The notes under the pieces are model-generated. The model saw nothing but the letters and a program-made list of their open reading frames with translations. It had not been told where the DNA came from and did no database searches. 35,283 nt of DNA from an uncultured Haloferula sp. (GTDB lineage Bacteria > Verrucomicrobiota > Verrucomicrobiae > Verrucomicrobiales > Akkermansiaceae), in contig CAMPGU010000012.1 in assembly GCA_946885645.1 (NCBI GenBank), positions 1 through 35,283 on the forward strand, given 5' to 3'. This document shows positions 25,578 to 35,100 of the stretch, in pieces (positions within the stretch are counted from its first letter, which is position 1; every line of letters begins with the position of its first letter). A program made the translations under genes and the position numbers.

Positions 25578-27581
25578 ATGCTGGAAACGCGCCTCCGCTT
25601 CATTGATCTCGCGACACGCCCGCTCGCGGGGAAGGGAGCGGCGGAAGACTTGGCGCGTGGGGAATTGATGGATCGCCTGGCGCATTCCACTCCGGCCGGG
25701 GGCGATGACTCCGTGGAAACCGCCATCGTCCGGCTGGAGGAGAAGGCACCCGCAGCAGTATGGAAGAGCGCGGCGCTCTGTTTCGGTGCGGTCTTCCTCC
25801 TCTGTACTATGATCGTTCCGGTTCTCCATGGCTCGTACCGGGAATTGAAGCGGCTCGGCGGCTCCGCTATCGGCTCGGCGGGGAGAGGGTCAGAGGAATG
25901 GGAGGAAAGACTGACGGCGGAGGTGGATCCCCCGCGGAGGGCCTTCTTGCTGCGGAACACCTATCCTGTGGCGAACGAGGAAGTGGCCGAATGGTTCCGG
26001 GCCAAGGCCAAGGATCTGCCGGACGATCCGCAGGAGTTCGAGGAGTTTCTAGTCCACAGCGCCCTGTTCCGCAGGGCGGAGGCTCCGCTTTTTTCGAAAG
26101 GGGAGGAGATCGATCCGGAGAATGGCCTGTGGGCCTTGGCGGAAATGTCTTCTCTTAGTTCCCTCGTTTATTCCGTGGGGATGCGAAGACGACATGGCGC
26201 GACGTTCCCCGTGAACCCTGAGTTTCTCCGCGCCGTGGCCTTGGTGGAAAAAGCGGCCCGTGCTCCGCGGATCGAATCTTACCTCCCGCGCCGCTCCGCT
26301 GCCCGGCTGCAGATGCTTCCTCCTGTGATGGATCTTGCCGATATTGCGGATCGAAACAATTTCTTCTCCAGGCAGAAGCGTTGGAGCCGGATCACGATGA
26401 ACCTGAACCAGATCTGGACGCGGGAGGCGGAGGAATTGGCACACGGGAAAGATCCCGAGGGACTGCGGCGATGGATCGCCCTGTGGGAGCAAATGACGCT
26501 CGACGATCTCCGGAGTCCGCGGACTCGGGGCAGCGTCACCCAGCCCGCCCATTTCATCCACAGGACAGCGGAAATGCTGCGTCGATGCGCTGCCGAATTG
26601 GGAATGGCCCCTGAAGAAGCCCGTCTAACACAATGGACCGGGGCATACCGAACGATCATGGGGTCCCTGTCCGGAGCCCCGCCGTCCGATTTCTATTTCC
26701 GTGTGCCGCAAAGCGCGAGGCTAGGCTACCTCTCATATGCGTATGCCGTGAACCGAGGAGAGGGCCCGAAACTTATGAAAGAGCTGGAGCCGGGTCTCCA
26801 CGCGGAGCATGCCGTGGCGGACCGGTTCTCCGCCGTGGCGGGGGCCGGGATTTTCGCCTTCCTGGCCTTTCTGGCCCTGCTCGAAGGCTGGCGGCGCGCG
26901 GCTTCCGTGAGGCTTCTCGCCCATGGTCTTATCCCCTTATTGCGGGCGGTCGATTTTGTATGGCTGGCCGGCTTGGGGATCGCTTTTCCTTTGGCGTGGC
27001 ACGTGGGGATCATGAGGTTCACGCCTCTCGGGTGCCGGGATTTCGGAGTCGTGCTCGGAGACGCTATCCCCTTGTTGGCACGGGCGGGAGGAAGCCTGCT
27101 GCTCTCCCTCTGCCTGCTGGCGCAGGCGGGGCGGTGGCGCCTTGCCAAGCGGGGGGGTGCCTTCGGGTTAAGGCCTGCGGCGCTGTGGCCGGGCTGGGTG
27201 GTTTGCGGCGTGGCAGCTCTGGTGGTGCCTTTGAGCGGTCTGGCGCGCTATTGGCCGACGCTGGATGAGGAATATCTCGCGTGTGCGTGTGCCATTACGG
27301 GGGTACCCCTCCTATGGCTGCTATGGCGGGCGGGCTCGCTTGTCTTCGGGCCCGGTCACGCGGCCTTGGGGGGAGTGCTGCTGTGTCGCATGGTCATGCC
27401 CGCCCTGCTGCTGGGCAGTCTTTTCCTGCTGGGGCTGGCACCGCTTTTGAAGCAGGAAGAGCGCCGCTGGGTCGCCCAGGACACCGTGAGCGGACCCGAT
27501 CCCGGAGGATCCGGACTTTCACACATCGACGCCCGCTCCGAGAAGGAGATCTACCGGCGCCTGCTCGAGGCAATGGAGTGA
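25578..27581 (+). CDS. Large multi-pass membrane protein of unknown function
   Basis: 667 residues from ATG 25578. One transmembrane helix near residues 62-83 (VWKSAALCFGAVFLLCTMIVPVL) is followed by a ~330-residue soluble region rich in Arg/Glu. A C-terminal block of about six hydrophobic segments then runs from AGAGIFAFLAFLALL to MVMPALLLGSLFLLGLAPLL, with a charged tail. I do not recognise a family. Ends 81 bp before the convergent rpmE stop, with the terminator hairpin between. Confidence 0.6.
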   Translation: MLETRLRFIDLATRPLAGKGAAEDLARGELMDRLAHSTPAGGDDSVETAIVRLEEKAPAAVWKSAALCFGAVFLLCTMIVPVLHGSYRELKRLGGSAIGSAGRGSEEWEERLTAEVDPPRRAFLLRNTYPVANEEVAEWFRAKAKDLPDDPQEFEEFLVHSALFRRAEAPLFSKGEEIDPENGLWALAEMSSLSSLVYSVGMRRRHGATFPVNPEFLRAVALVEKAARAPRIESYLPRRSAARLQMLPPVMDLADIADRNNFFSRQKRWSRITMNLNQIWTREAEELAHGKDPEGLRRWIALWEQMTLDDLRSPRTRGSVTQPAHFIHRTAEMLRRCAAELGMAPEEARLTQWTGAYRTIMGSLSGAPPSDFYFRVPQSARLGYLSYAYAVNRGEGPKLMKELEPGLHAEHAVADRFSAVAGAGIFAFLAFLALLEGWRRAASVRLLAHGLIPLLRAVDFVWLAGLGIAFPLAWHVGIMRFTPLGCRDFGVVLGDAIPLLARAGGSLLLSLCLLAQAGRWRLAKRGGAFGLRPAALWPGWVVCGVAALVVPLSGLARYWPTLDEEYLACACAITGVPLLWLLWRAGSLVFGPGHAALGGVLLCRMVMPALLLGSLFLLGLAPLLKQEERRWVAQDTVSGPDPGGSGLSHIDARSEKEIYRRLLEAME

Positions 27582-27590
27582 AGCCACGGC

Positions 27591-27627
27591 AAAAAGAAAC
27601 GCCCGGCCGCGGATGCGGACGGGCGTT
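27591..27627 (-). terminator. Intrinsic terminator of rpmE
   Basis: Hairpin AACGCCCG...CGGGCGTT (27598-27627) with further pairing in the loop, followed on the minus strand by TTTCTTTTT (27597-27591 side). It lies between the convergent ends of the 667-residue membrane protein and L31. On the plus strand the downstream run is only AAAAA after CTGG, so it is mainly an rpmE terminator. Confidence 0.85.
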
Positions 27628-27662
27628 CTGGAAAAACGATGCGCGAGGTTTTCGGATCGCGA

Positions 27663-27929
27663 TCAGAGCTTCGGCTTTTCCGCGCGGCGCACGGTGCCGA
27701 AACGCTTCTGGAACTTGTCGATCCGGCCCTCGGTGTCCACGAATTGAGCCTTGCCCGTGAAGAAGGGATGGGAATCGGAAGTGATCCCGATGGAGACGAC
27801 GGAGTGTTCCACGCCATCGATGACTTCCTTCTTCTCGGAACTCTTGGTGGAGCGGGTGACGAAGCGGGCACCCGTGGTCATGTCCACGAACACGACCGGG
27901 TTGTATTTGGGATGAAGATCCTTTTTCAT
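27663..27929 (-). CDS. rpmE2: 50S ribosomal protein L31, type B (cysteine-free)
   Basis: 88 residues. MKKDLHPKYNPVVFVDMTTGARFVTRST...SDSHPFFTGKAQFVDTEGRIDKFQKRFG is the L31 signature. The zinc-binding CxxC pair of type A is absent (no cysteine at all), so this is the type B, zinc-independent form, often the zinc-starvation paralogue but the only L31 in some genomes. The start is the ATG at 27929; the 18 extra upstream residues are not family-like. Confidence 0.95.
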   Translation of the reverse strand: MKKDLHPKYNPVVFVDMTTGARFVTRSTKSSEKKEVIDGVEHSVVSIGITSDSHPFFTGKAQFVDTEGRIDKFQKRFGTVRRAEKPKL

Positions 27930-28013
27930 GACAGTAGAGGGCCCGGTCACGTTACCGACGCGGCGGGGAGCGGGAGGATGCACAGGGACGCCGCCGTGTC
28001 AAGCGGGCGGGAG

Positions 28014-28460
28014 TCACTCGCCGATCACCGAATCAAAAGCCCGCACCGCCAAAGTCACCTCCGCGATCATATCGGAGATCAGTTGCCGGTGCTCGGGGAG
28101 GAGTTGGCCGCCGTCCAAGACCGCGTTCAGGGTCCGCACCAGCTCCGTTTCTCCCCGTACGCACTCCGCGAGGATCGCATCGGCTTCCTGATCGGTCATC
28201 TTGTCCCGCAGACGCAGCCACCAGCGGTGGACGCTTGCCTCGGTGCTGCCCTCAGGGTCAGGGCGGAAACCTTCGGCGGCGATGAGGGCCGCCACTTTTT
28301 CTGCAATCAGATCCCGGCGGTCCGCGATCGCCGCGAATGACCGGGCCAAGCCCTCCTGCGGCACCAATCGGGACGCCTGCCGATAGCCGTCCCGCGAATC
28401 GACATAGCGGGTGAGAATCTCCTGCAAGGAAGAGGCATCGGAAGAGGTGGATGGGGTCAT
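28014..28460 (-). CDS. PA2169-family (DUF2383) four-helix-bundle protein
   Basis: 148 residues, all helical by sequence. LQEILTRYVDSRDGYRQASRLV, LARSFAAIADRRDLIAEKVAALIAAEGF, GSTEASVHRWWLRLRD, and AILAECVRGETELVRTLNAVL reproduce the PA2169/DUF2383 pattern, a ferritin-like helical family found with stress genes. Molecular function unknown. Alone between rpmE2 and the winged-HTH gene, with a possible weak promoter (TTGATG, 16 bp, TAATCT) at about 28500-28527 on the minus strand. Confidence 0.8.
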   Translation of the reverse strand: MTPSTSSDASSLQEILTRYVDSRDGYRQASRLVPQEGLARSFAAIADRRDLIAEKVAALIAAEGFRPDPEGSTEASVHRWWLRLRDKMTDQEADAILAECVRGETELVRTLNAVLDGGQLLPEHRQLISDMIAEVTLAVRAFDSVIGE

Positions 28461-28642
28461 GACCAGACATCTTGCGGGATCAATGCCATCGGAAGGAGAT
28501 TACGCATAGTGTTCTGATCATCAAATCGGTATGGGGGAACCTAAGGTGCCGATGATCCCCTGCGGAACTACCCCCCTGCATGATGACGTTGCATTCCGCA
28601 TCCTCGGAGAGGGGCGGAGGGGAGGAGCCCGGAAAGCTTACG

Positions 28643-28966
28643 TCAGCGCGATGCGGTTTTCTGCCCTTGCTCCGATTCTGAAAGCTCAAGGGCCAGATCG
28701 ATGAGGCGCGGCAGGGAAATCCGGCGCTCGAGCGGGTGCGGGAGTTCGCGCTCCAGATTGAGCTGATAGGAGTTGTTACGGCCCGTCTTGACGATCCGGA
28801 GGAATTCCGTACGGCCGAGCGAACCGATGAGGAGACGGATCGACCGCTCGGTCATATCCATATCCCGGGCGAGATCCACCAGGCGAAGCCGCGGATTTCT
28901 CGCGAGGTGGAGCAAGGCATGCCCGTGGCGACTGAGGAGGGCCCAAGGTTTTGGTGTCGTGGTCAT
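28643..28966 (-). CDS. Small winged helix-turn-helix transcriptional regulator
   Basis: 107 residues from ATG 28966 (MTTTPKPWALLSRHGHALLHLARNP). LRLVDLARDMDMTERSIRLLIGSLGRTEFLRIVKTGRNNSYQLN is a clear HTH plus beta-wing, MarR/ArsR-like. There is no ligand domain; the tail is short and acidic. Divergent from the AraC-type gene across a 126-bp AT-rich spacer holding repeated ACCGGT words, which may be operator sites. The regulated genes are unknown. Confidence 0.8.
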   Translation of the reverse strand: MTTTPKPWALLSRHGHALLHLARNPRLRLVDLARDMDMTERSIRLLIGSLGRTEFLRIVKTGRNNSYQLNLERELPHPLERRISLPRLIDLALELSESEQGQKTASR

Positions 28967-29092
28967 GAGCGGACAATGGCTGATTATTTTGAATAGCGGA
29001 AGTAAAAAACCGGTAAGTTTTTTTTGATTTTCGGCCAAAAGGGAGTCTGTTCAAGGCGACACCGGAATAAAAATACCGGTTTAAACCTACCT
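28967..29092. promoter_or_regulatory. AT-rich divergent promoter region between two regulators
   Basis: 126 bp, much richer in A/T than flanking genes. Contains ACCGGT at 29009-29014 flanked by A6 and T8 tracts, and ACCGG (29071-29075) paired with CCGGT (29086-29090) around an AATAAAAATA centre. These could bind one or both neighbouring regulators. Exact -35/-10 hexamers cannot be called. Confidence 0.5.
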
Positions 29093-29767
29093 ATGATCTC
29101 TTCTGAAAACCCGACGCCTCAGACGGAAGAAGTTCCGAAGTGGCCTGCCCTTGCTTCTTATGTCTCGGCGCTTTCGCGCTTGGCCGAGGTCCGCCTGCAC
29201 TATCGCCGTGCCGGCGAGGCCCCGGAAAATCCGGACACGGCCAATGTCTGGAACCTGTCTCTTCCCGAGCCCGGCGGGGGGACTTGGCTGGTCTCGGTGA
29301 GGCGCAGCGAGGATCAGGCGTCGCCGCGTTGGCGGGAACCGGTCGTGTTGCGGATGCTGGAAGCGATGGAGCGGAATCTCTCGGGGACCAGACCGCTCCG
29401 GGAGTGGCCTGAAGCCGTTCAGAAGGCGTGGTCTCTCGTCACCGGCCACCCGTGCCGGGCCATGAGCCTGGCGGAGGTGGCGACCTGCGTGGATCTCTCC
29501 GCGGGATACCTGGGCGAGCAGTTCGAGCGAATCACCGGTACGAGTTTCAAAAGGATCCTCCGCGACGAGCGGGTGGCGTATGCGTGCGGGCTGCTGGAGA
29601 CAACGGGACGCCGGGTATCCGAAGTCGCCTCCAGCATCGGCGGGCTCTCGCTTTCCCAGTTCAACCGGAATTTCGTTTCGGCGACGGGGCTGAGCCCGAC
29701 GGAGTGGCGCACGAAATTCCACCACCGCCGGGGATCCCAATCGTCATCCATGGCGGGTAGTCTCTGA
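29093..29767 (+). CDS. AraC/XylS-family transcriptional regulator
   Basis: 224 residues. The C-terminal AraC DNA-binding domain with two HTH motifs is clear (~residues 118-208): RAMSLAEVATCVDLSAGYLGEQFERITGTSFKRILRDERVAYACGLL, then RRVSEVASSIGGLSLSQFNRNFVSATGLSPTEWR. The N-terminal ~110 residues are too short for a full arabinose-binding cupin and are unrecognised. Start ATG 29093 (MISSENPTPQTEE). It may control the adjacent secreted protein gene, which ends 41 bp away convergently, but nothing in the sequence shows this. Confidence 0.9.
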   Translation: MISSENPTPQTEEVPKWPALASYVSALSRLAEVRLHYRRAGEAPENPDTANVWNLSLPEPGGGTWLVSVRRSEDQASPRWREPVVLRMLEAMERNLSGTRPLREWPEAVQKAWSLVTGHPCRAMSLAEVATCVDLSAGYLGEQFERITGTSFKRILRDERVAYACGLLETTGRRVSEVASSIGGLSLSQFNRNFVSATGLSPTEWRTKFHHRRGSQSSSMAGSL

Positions 29768-29807
29768 GCCGCCGCCCTGACCGGATGTCCGGGCAGCCGG
29801 GCCTCTT

Positions 29808-32120
29808 CTAGTCGAAGTGCAGGACGAGCGTGCTGCGCGGGGCGATTTTCGCCGTGCTGCCGGGGCGCACCTTTTTTCCGTGGGTCAGATTGCGGATGAT
29901 ACCCGCATGATCGGGTGCCGTCAGGTCGAAACTCCGGTCGGCGCTCGTGTTCATCGCGATCAAGTACGGCCCGTAGCGAAGCTGATAGAAGTCGCCCTTC
30001 CCGGCATGGATATTTTCCTGGCCGGGCTTGAAGACGATTCCATCCGGGATTTTCGCGATAGGAAGCTTTTCGCCGGCGTGGGCGGAAACAAACTCCGCCG
30101 GATACCGGTGGCCACCGTTGGCGAAGCCGAAGTTCGTCCAGTTCGGCCGGACATAATCCAGCCCGGAGGGCCTGAACTCCGTATCGAGCTTCACGGTGGC
30201 CACTCTCTCGACCTCGGGGGTGAGGTAGTGGACGCGGCCCAGGAAATTCACGGCGTAGCGCGCACGCCAGTAGAGCGAGGCGTAGAGGATCTCCTTGCCG
30301 TTCTTGATCGCGACCACGCCATCCTCCTCGTCGGCAAAAACAAAGTCCGGCTGGTCCCATGACATCGGCAGGCGGTGGGGCGAGGGAGCCTGGCTTTTGA
30401 CAGCTTCGTACCGTTCCGGGATGCCCATCAGGGCGAAGGTGGTGCGGAAGCCCCTTTCCTCCATCTGCCCGGCAATGCCGGCATAAAACTGGTTGTCGGC
30501 GAGTGCCTGCTGGGAATAGCCCAAGAGGTGAGGATCCAGGGTGGCGGCGGCCGCCTCGAAGGGAGACCCATCCCAAGAGGACCGCTGGTCATAGGTGACG
30601 CCGCCCGGGTGGTGCCCGTCCCGCCAGCCGACCACGGTTTCCAGAAGCATTGCCCGACATCCCTCCCGATCCAGCATCGGATACCGGAAGGGCGCACGGG
30701 CGCGGGCGATTTTCACGAGCTGGGCTTTGATTTTGGGATCGCCCGGCTTTCCAGGTGCCGGCCGGGTGGCCTCGTAAATCTGGGCGACCCAGTCGAGAAC
30801 CTCGCCGTAATTGCCGACATAGCCGAGCTCCTTGGTGAGGCCCCGCGAGGTGATCTGATAAAAGGATTCTCCCAGGGGCTTGAGAGGCTTGCCGTCCTTT
30901 TCGCTGCCGAGCCAAGGCGCAAGGCCGATGGATTCGTAAAGATAGCGCAGCGCCTCTTTTTCCGGCATCGCTTTCGACCGGGCGACCACGGCTAGGCCCC
31001 GGTTGGCGAGGTAGATGCCGTAGAGGTCGTTGATCATCGATTGGTTGGTGTATTGGCGGCGGTGCTCCCGGTGCCAATCGCGGCAGGCGAGAAGCATGTC
31101 GGCGAAGGCCTCGCGGCGCATCACGCGCCCGCCTTTGCCGTTGTCGATTTCCTCGTTAAGGAAGGGTTCGAGCTCCTTCCGCAAGAGATCCAGGACTTGG
31201 CCCGAAGGCCCGAGGCCGAACCAATCGGGATTGTAGGTCGAAGGCTCGGCTTCGGCGATTTTCGGGTTTGTCACGTAGCCGCGGTAGAGCGCATCAAGGC
31301 TGGTGAGGACCTTGCGGATCGTCTGCTCCTTGCCGGCGGCGTTGGTCCACCCGGTGTGCCACGCTTTTGCGAGAAAGAGCGTCTGCATCTGGTTGCAGGG
31401 GCGATCCGGCTGGCGGATCAAGCCATCGATCAGGGAGTTCACGCGGGCCTTCAAGGAGGCGAGCACCTCGGGCCCCGGAGCAGGGCGCACGGGGGCATTC
31501 TCAGGATAGGCACCCTGCTTTTCATCGGGAGGGGGAGTGAAACAGCCGTCGGTGTGGGTGTAGGCGCGGTAGAGCCCGCGTGTAGGCGCGGTCATGGCCT
31601 TCTGATATCCATCGAAATTGGAGGCGTATCCCGAGATCGGGCCGGTGGCGCGGATTTCACAAGCAATGCTTTGTTTGCCCTTCGTCAGGTCCAGCGGCAG
31701 GGGGCAGGTCCGGTAGCAAAAGCGCCCGGGGTAGGCGGGCGCGTCGGTGCCGATGTCGAGCGCTTCGATATCGCCGAGGTGGCGGTAGCCGAGCTGCTTG
31801 CCCTCCACATGAAGGGTCATCTGATTGTGGTTCACGTCACCGCCCCAGAGGCGGAGGGTAAAGTAGTTCTGCCGTTCAGGGTCGATGCGGACCGCGAATT
31901 TCAAGGTGCCTCCCTGCCACGGCAACGGGCCGCCCGGAAGCAGCCGGCGGGAGGGCTCGCCGAGGCCGCCGCTCTTGAAATCCGACAGCGTGGCAGTGAT
32001 TTCGTGCGCCGCTTCGGAGCCGTCGTTACCGAAAATCAGCGTGTCGAGCAGCTCCGCGGAGAGAAATCGCGGAAGGATCCAGAGAAGGAAGATCAGGCGG
32101 GGCAGGAGAGGACGAAGCAT
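29808..32120 (-). CDS. Large secreted protein, possibly acting on polysaccharide
   Basis: 770 residues from ATG 32120; a TTG at 32135 would add five. Signal peptide MLRPLLPRLIFLLWILPRFLSA. Residues ~25-190 look like a beta-sandwich (FTLRLWGGDVNHNQMTLHVEGKQLGY). Then comes a long, Trp- and Tyr-rich helical region (NQSMINDLYGIYLANRGL, GWRDGHHPGGVTYDQRSSWDG), and a final beta-rich part ending in ALYLxxG-like RYGPYLIAMNTSADRSFDLTAP and STLVLHFD. The (alpha/alpha)-toroid plus beta-sandwich layout is reminiscent of polysaccharide lyases and related Verrucomicrobial/Planctomycetal secreted enzymes, but I cannot name a family or catalytic residues. Confidence 0.6.
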   Translation of the reverse strand: MLRPLLPRLIFLLWILPRFLSAELLDTLIFGNDGSEAAHEITATLSDFKSGGLGEPSRRLLPGGPLPWQGGTLKFAVRIDPERQNYFTLRLWGGDVNHNQMTLHVEGKQLGYRHLGDIEALDIGTDAPAYPGRFCYRTCPLPLDLTKGKQSIACEIRATGPISGYASNFDGYQKAMTAPTRGLYRAYTHTDGCFTPPPDEKQGAYPENAPVRPAPGPEVLASLKARVNSLIDGLIRQPDRPCNQMQTLFLAKAWHTGWTNAAGKEQTIRKVLTSLDALYRGYVTNPKIAEAEPSTYNPDWFGLGPSGQVLDLLRKELEPFLNEEIDNGKGGRVMRREAFADMLLACRDWHREHRRQYTNQSMINDLYGIYLANRGLAVVARSKAMPEKEALRYLYESIGLAPWLGSEKDGKPLKPLGESFYQITSRGLTKELGYVGNYGEVLDWVAQIYEATRPAPGKPGDPKIKAQLVKIARARAPFRYPMLDREGCRAMLLETVVGWRDGHHPGGVTYDQRSSWDGSPFEAAAATLDPHLLGYSQQALADNQFYAGIAGQMEERGFRTTFALMGIPERYEAVKSQAPSPHRLPMSWDQPDFVFADEEDGVVAIKNGKEILYASLYWRARYAVNFLGRVHYLTPEVERVATVKLDTEFRPSGLDYVRPNWTNFGFANGGHRYPAEFVSAHAGEKLPIAKIPDGIVFKPGQENIHAGKGDFYQLRYGPYLIAMNTSADRSFDLTAPDHAGIIRNLTHGKKVRPGSTAKIAPRSTLVLHFD

Positions 32121-32196
32121 GAGATGAGGATCCAAACGTAGCGTTTCGTGATTTCATGCACGAATAGGCCGTTTCGATGGTTGTATGACAGATTCT

Positions 32197-35100
32197 TCAA
32201 TGGAAATCGTGGGAGCCTGCCGCAAGGGCCGCGGTTGCTCCCGGCAGGGGACGGATATCCGTGACGAAAACCGTCGGTTGGCCGCCTTCCGAAATTTGGA
32301 TCCGGCCTTCCGCCAGCAGGAAAGGCTCGCTCACGATCACCAGCTTGAGTTGCCGGAAGGTCTTCACGTGCACGAAGAGATTCGCGATCCCGGTCTCGTC
32401 TTCCAACGAAATGAAACAGTGGCCCTTCGCGGTGCCCGGCCGCTGGCGGCAGATCACCAGGCCTGCGACCTGCACCGGGAACCGGTGCGGCAGGATTTTC
32501 AGGTCGCATGCGCGCGGCAATTGAAGCTCCGGATGCCGCTCCCGCCACAGCTTCATCGGATGTGCCCCGGTGGACGCGCCTTGAATGGAGAAATCGGCGG
32601 CGACCCGTTCCGCCGGCGTCATCATGGCCAATGCGGGCGGCGCGGGCGGCGCCGCGATCAAATCTCCGTAAAGCGGCAGCTCCACCTGCCACATGGCATC
32701 CCGCCGGTGTGCTACCCGGGGAAGATCGTTGAGCGCCCCCGCTTTTGCGAGGAGGCGGCGTTCCGGTTCATTGGGTCGGACACGGGCCAGGAAATCCTCC
32801 AGCGATTCAAATGGCCTTTGCTCCCGTTCGCGGACGATCTTCGCTTGGACGGCTGCCGATACCCCCCGGAGACGGTGCAGGCCCAGGCGGATGGCCCCGT
32901 CCCCGGCGACATCCGTGGCGATGCTGCTATGTACGCAGGAGACCGGCCGGATCTTCACCCCATGCCGCTTGGCATCCTGGATGAGCGAATGCGCCGAATA
33001 GAATCCCATCGGCTGGTTGTTGAGCAGGCCGGTGTAGAAGGCGGCGGGGTGATGCACCTTGAACCAGCAGGACCAGTAGGCGATGGAGGCGAAGGACAGC
33101 GCGTGGCTTTCCGGGAAGCCGTAGAGGGCGAAGTTTCCCACGGCGTGGACGACCTTTTCCTGCACCTCTTCCTTCACGTTGCGTCGGGCCATGCACTCCC
33201 GCAGCTTGGCGGTCACTTCCTTCATCCTTTTGTCGGAGCGGTTGAATGACATGGCGCGGCGCAGGCTGGTCATTTCGCTCCCGCTGAAACCGGCAATGAT
33301 TTCGGCCATTTTCAAAACCTGTTCCTGGAACAGGGGGATGCCCAAGGTGCGCTCGAGGACATCCCGGAAGCGATCGTCGATCCAATCGGTTTTTTCCAAT
33401 CCATTCCGCCGTCTCAGGTAGGGATGGAGCAGATCGCCGACGATGGGCCCGGGACGTACGATGGCGACTTGGATCGCCACTTCATAGAAGTTATTCGGCT
33501 TCAGGATCGAGAGGGTCGCCATCTGCGCGCGGGACTCCACCTGGAAAGTGCCGACCGTATCCGAGCGGTGGAGCATGTCGTACACCGCCTTGTCCTCGAG
33601 ATCGATATCCGCCAGGTCGAAATCCTTCTTCGTCCTCCTGCAAATCCGGATCATGTCCTCCATCGCCGCGAGCATGCCCAGGCCGAGCAGGTCGATCTTC
33701 ACGAGCCCCAGGTCCTCGCAATCATCCTTGTCCCATTGGACGACATTGCGACCGGGCATGGCCGCCGGCTGGATCGGCACCACTTCGTCGAGCCCGCGGC
33801 CGCAGATGACGATGCCGCCCGAATGCTGGCCAAGGTGGCGGGGCAGGCCGAGCACGGCGTGATAGAGCTTATCCAGCGCGGCCAAGCGCGGATGGGAAGG
33901 GGGGATGAGGTCCGCCATGCGGTCCTCGAATGCGAGGCTCCGTTCTTCCCGGGAATTTCCGCCCTCCGGCTCTTCGTGGTGGGAAGATCCTCCCAAGGTG
34001 GAAAAGCGATCCGCCACGGAGGGCGGAAAACCCAGAACTTTCGACATTTCCCGGAATGCAGATTTCGGTCTGTACGTGATGACGTTCGCCGTCATCGCGG
34101 CGCCGCGCGCACCGTATTTCTGAAAGACGTACTGGATCACCTTTTCCCGCTGGTCCCCGGAGGGAAAGTCGATGTCGATATCGGGCCAGGATTTCCGGGA
34201 GCCGGTGTTATGGCTCTCCGACAGGAAGCGCTCGAACACCAGCTTCCTCTGCACCGTGTCCACGTTGGTGATGCCCAGCACGTAACAAACGATCGAGTTC
34301 GCTGCGGAGCCGCGGCCTTGGCAGAGGATGTTTTGGCTGCGCGCGAAATTGACGATGTCCTGCACGATCAGGAAGTATCCCGAAAGCTCCAAGCGTCCGA
34401 TCAAGGCGATCTCCTGCGCGAGCCTGTCCCGCACGGTTCCCGTGCATGCTCCATATCGCCAGGTCGCACCTTCGCGGCATCTTTGCCTCAGGTAAGAGGT
34501 TTGTTCCTCCGGGGACATCGGCTTTCCGTCCTCCCCGGCGAAGTCGGGAAACTTGTAGTCCAGGTTCTCCAAGGTGAACCCGATCCGTTCGGAAAGCGTG
34601 CGGGTATTCTTCAAGGCTTCCGGCAGATCCGGAAATAGTTCCGCCATTTCCCGCGGGGACTTGAGGTGCCGTTCGCCGTTCGGTTCGAGCAGGGTGCCCG
34701 CGGCATCGAGCGGCACGTGGTGGCGCAGGCAAGAAAAGGCATCCGCCAGCAAGCGGTCTTCCCGGCGGGCATGGAGAGGAGCATTCGAGGCCAGCAGCGG
34801 GAGCTTCAAGTGCGCGGCCAGATCGATCAGATGCCGGTTCAGCCGACCGTCGTCGCGCAGACCGTGCCGGAGGATTTCGACGTACACGTTTCCGTGCCCG
34901 AAGGTTTCGATCAGGCCTCGTGCCGCGTGCAGTGCCGCTTCCTTCCGATCCCTCAGCAAATGCCGGATCACGGGGCCCTCGCGGTCTCCGGTGAGGGCGA
35001 TGAGATCGCCCTGGTCCAACCCTTTGTGGGAGATCATTTCCCCCAGGTGCCCGTTGGTCAGGTGACGGGACAGGGTCCTATAGCCCTGCCGCGTTGCGCA

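Noticed and set aside
31041..32141. 366-residue plus-strand frame antisense to the secreted 770-residue protein
   Set aside because: Gly/Ala/Val-rich shadow; the minus strand has a signal peptide and coherent aromatic-rich protein.
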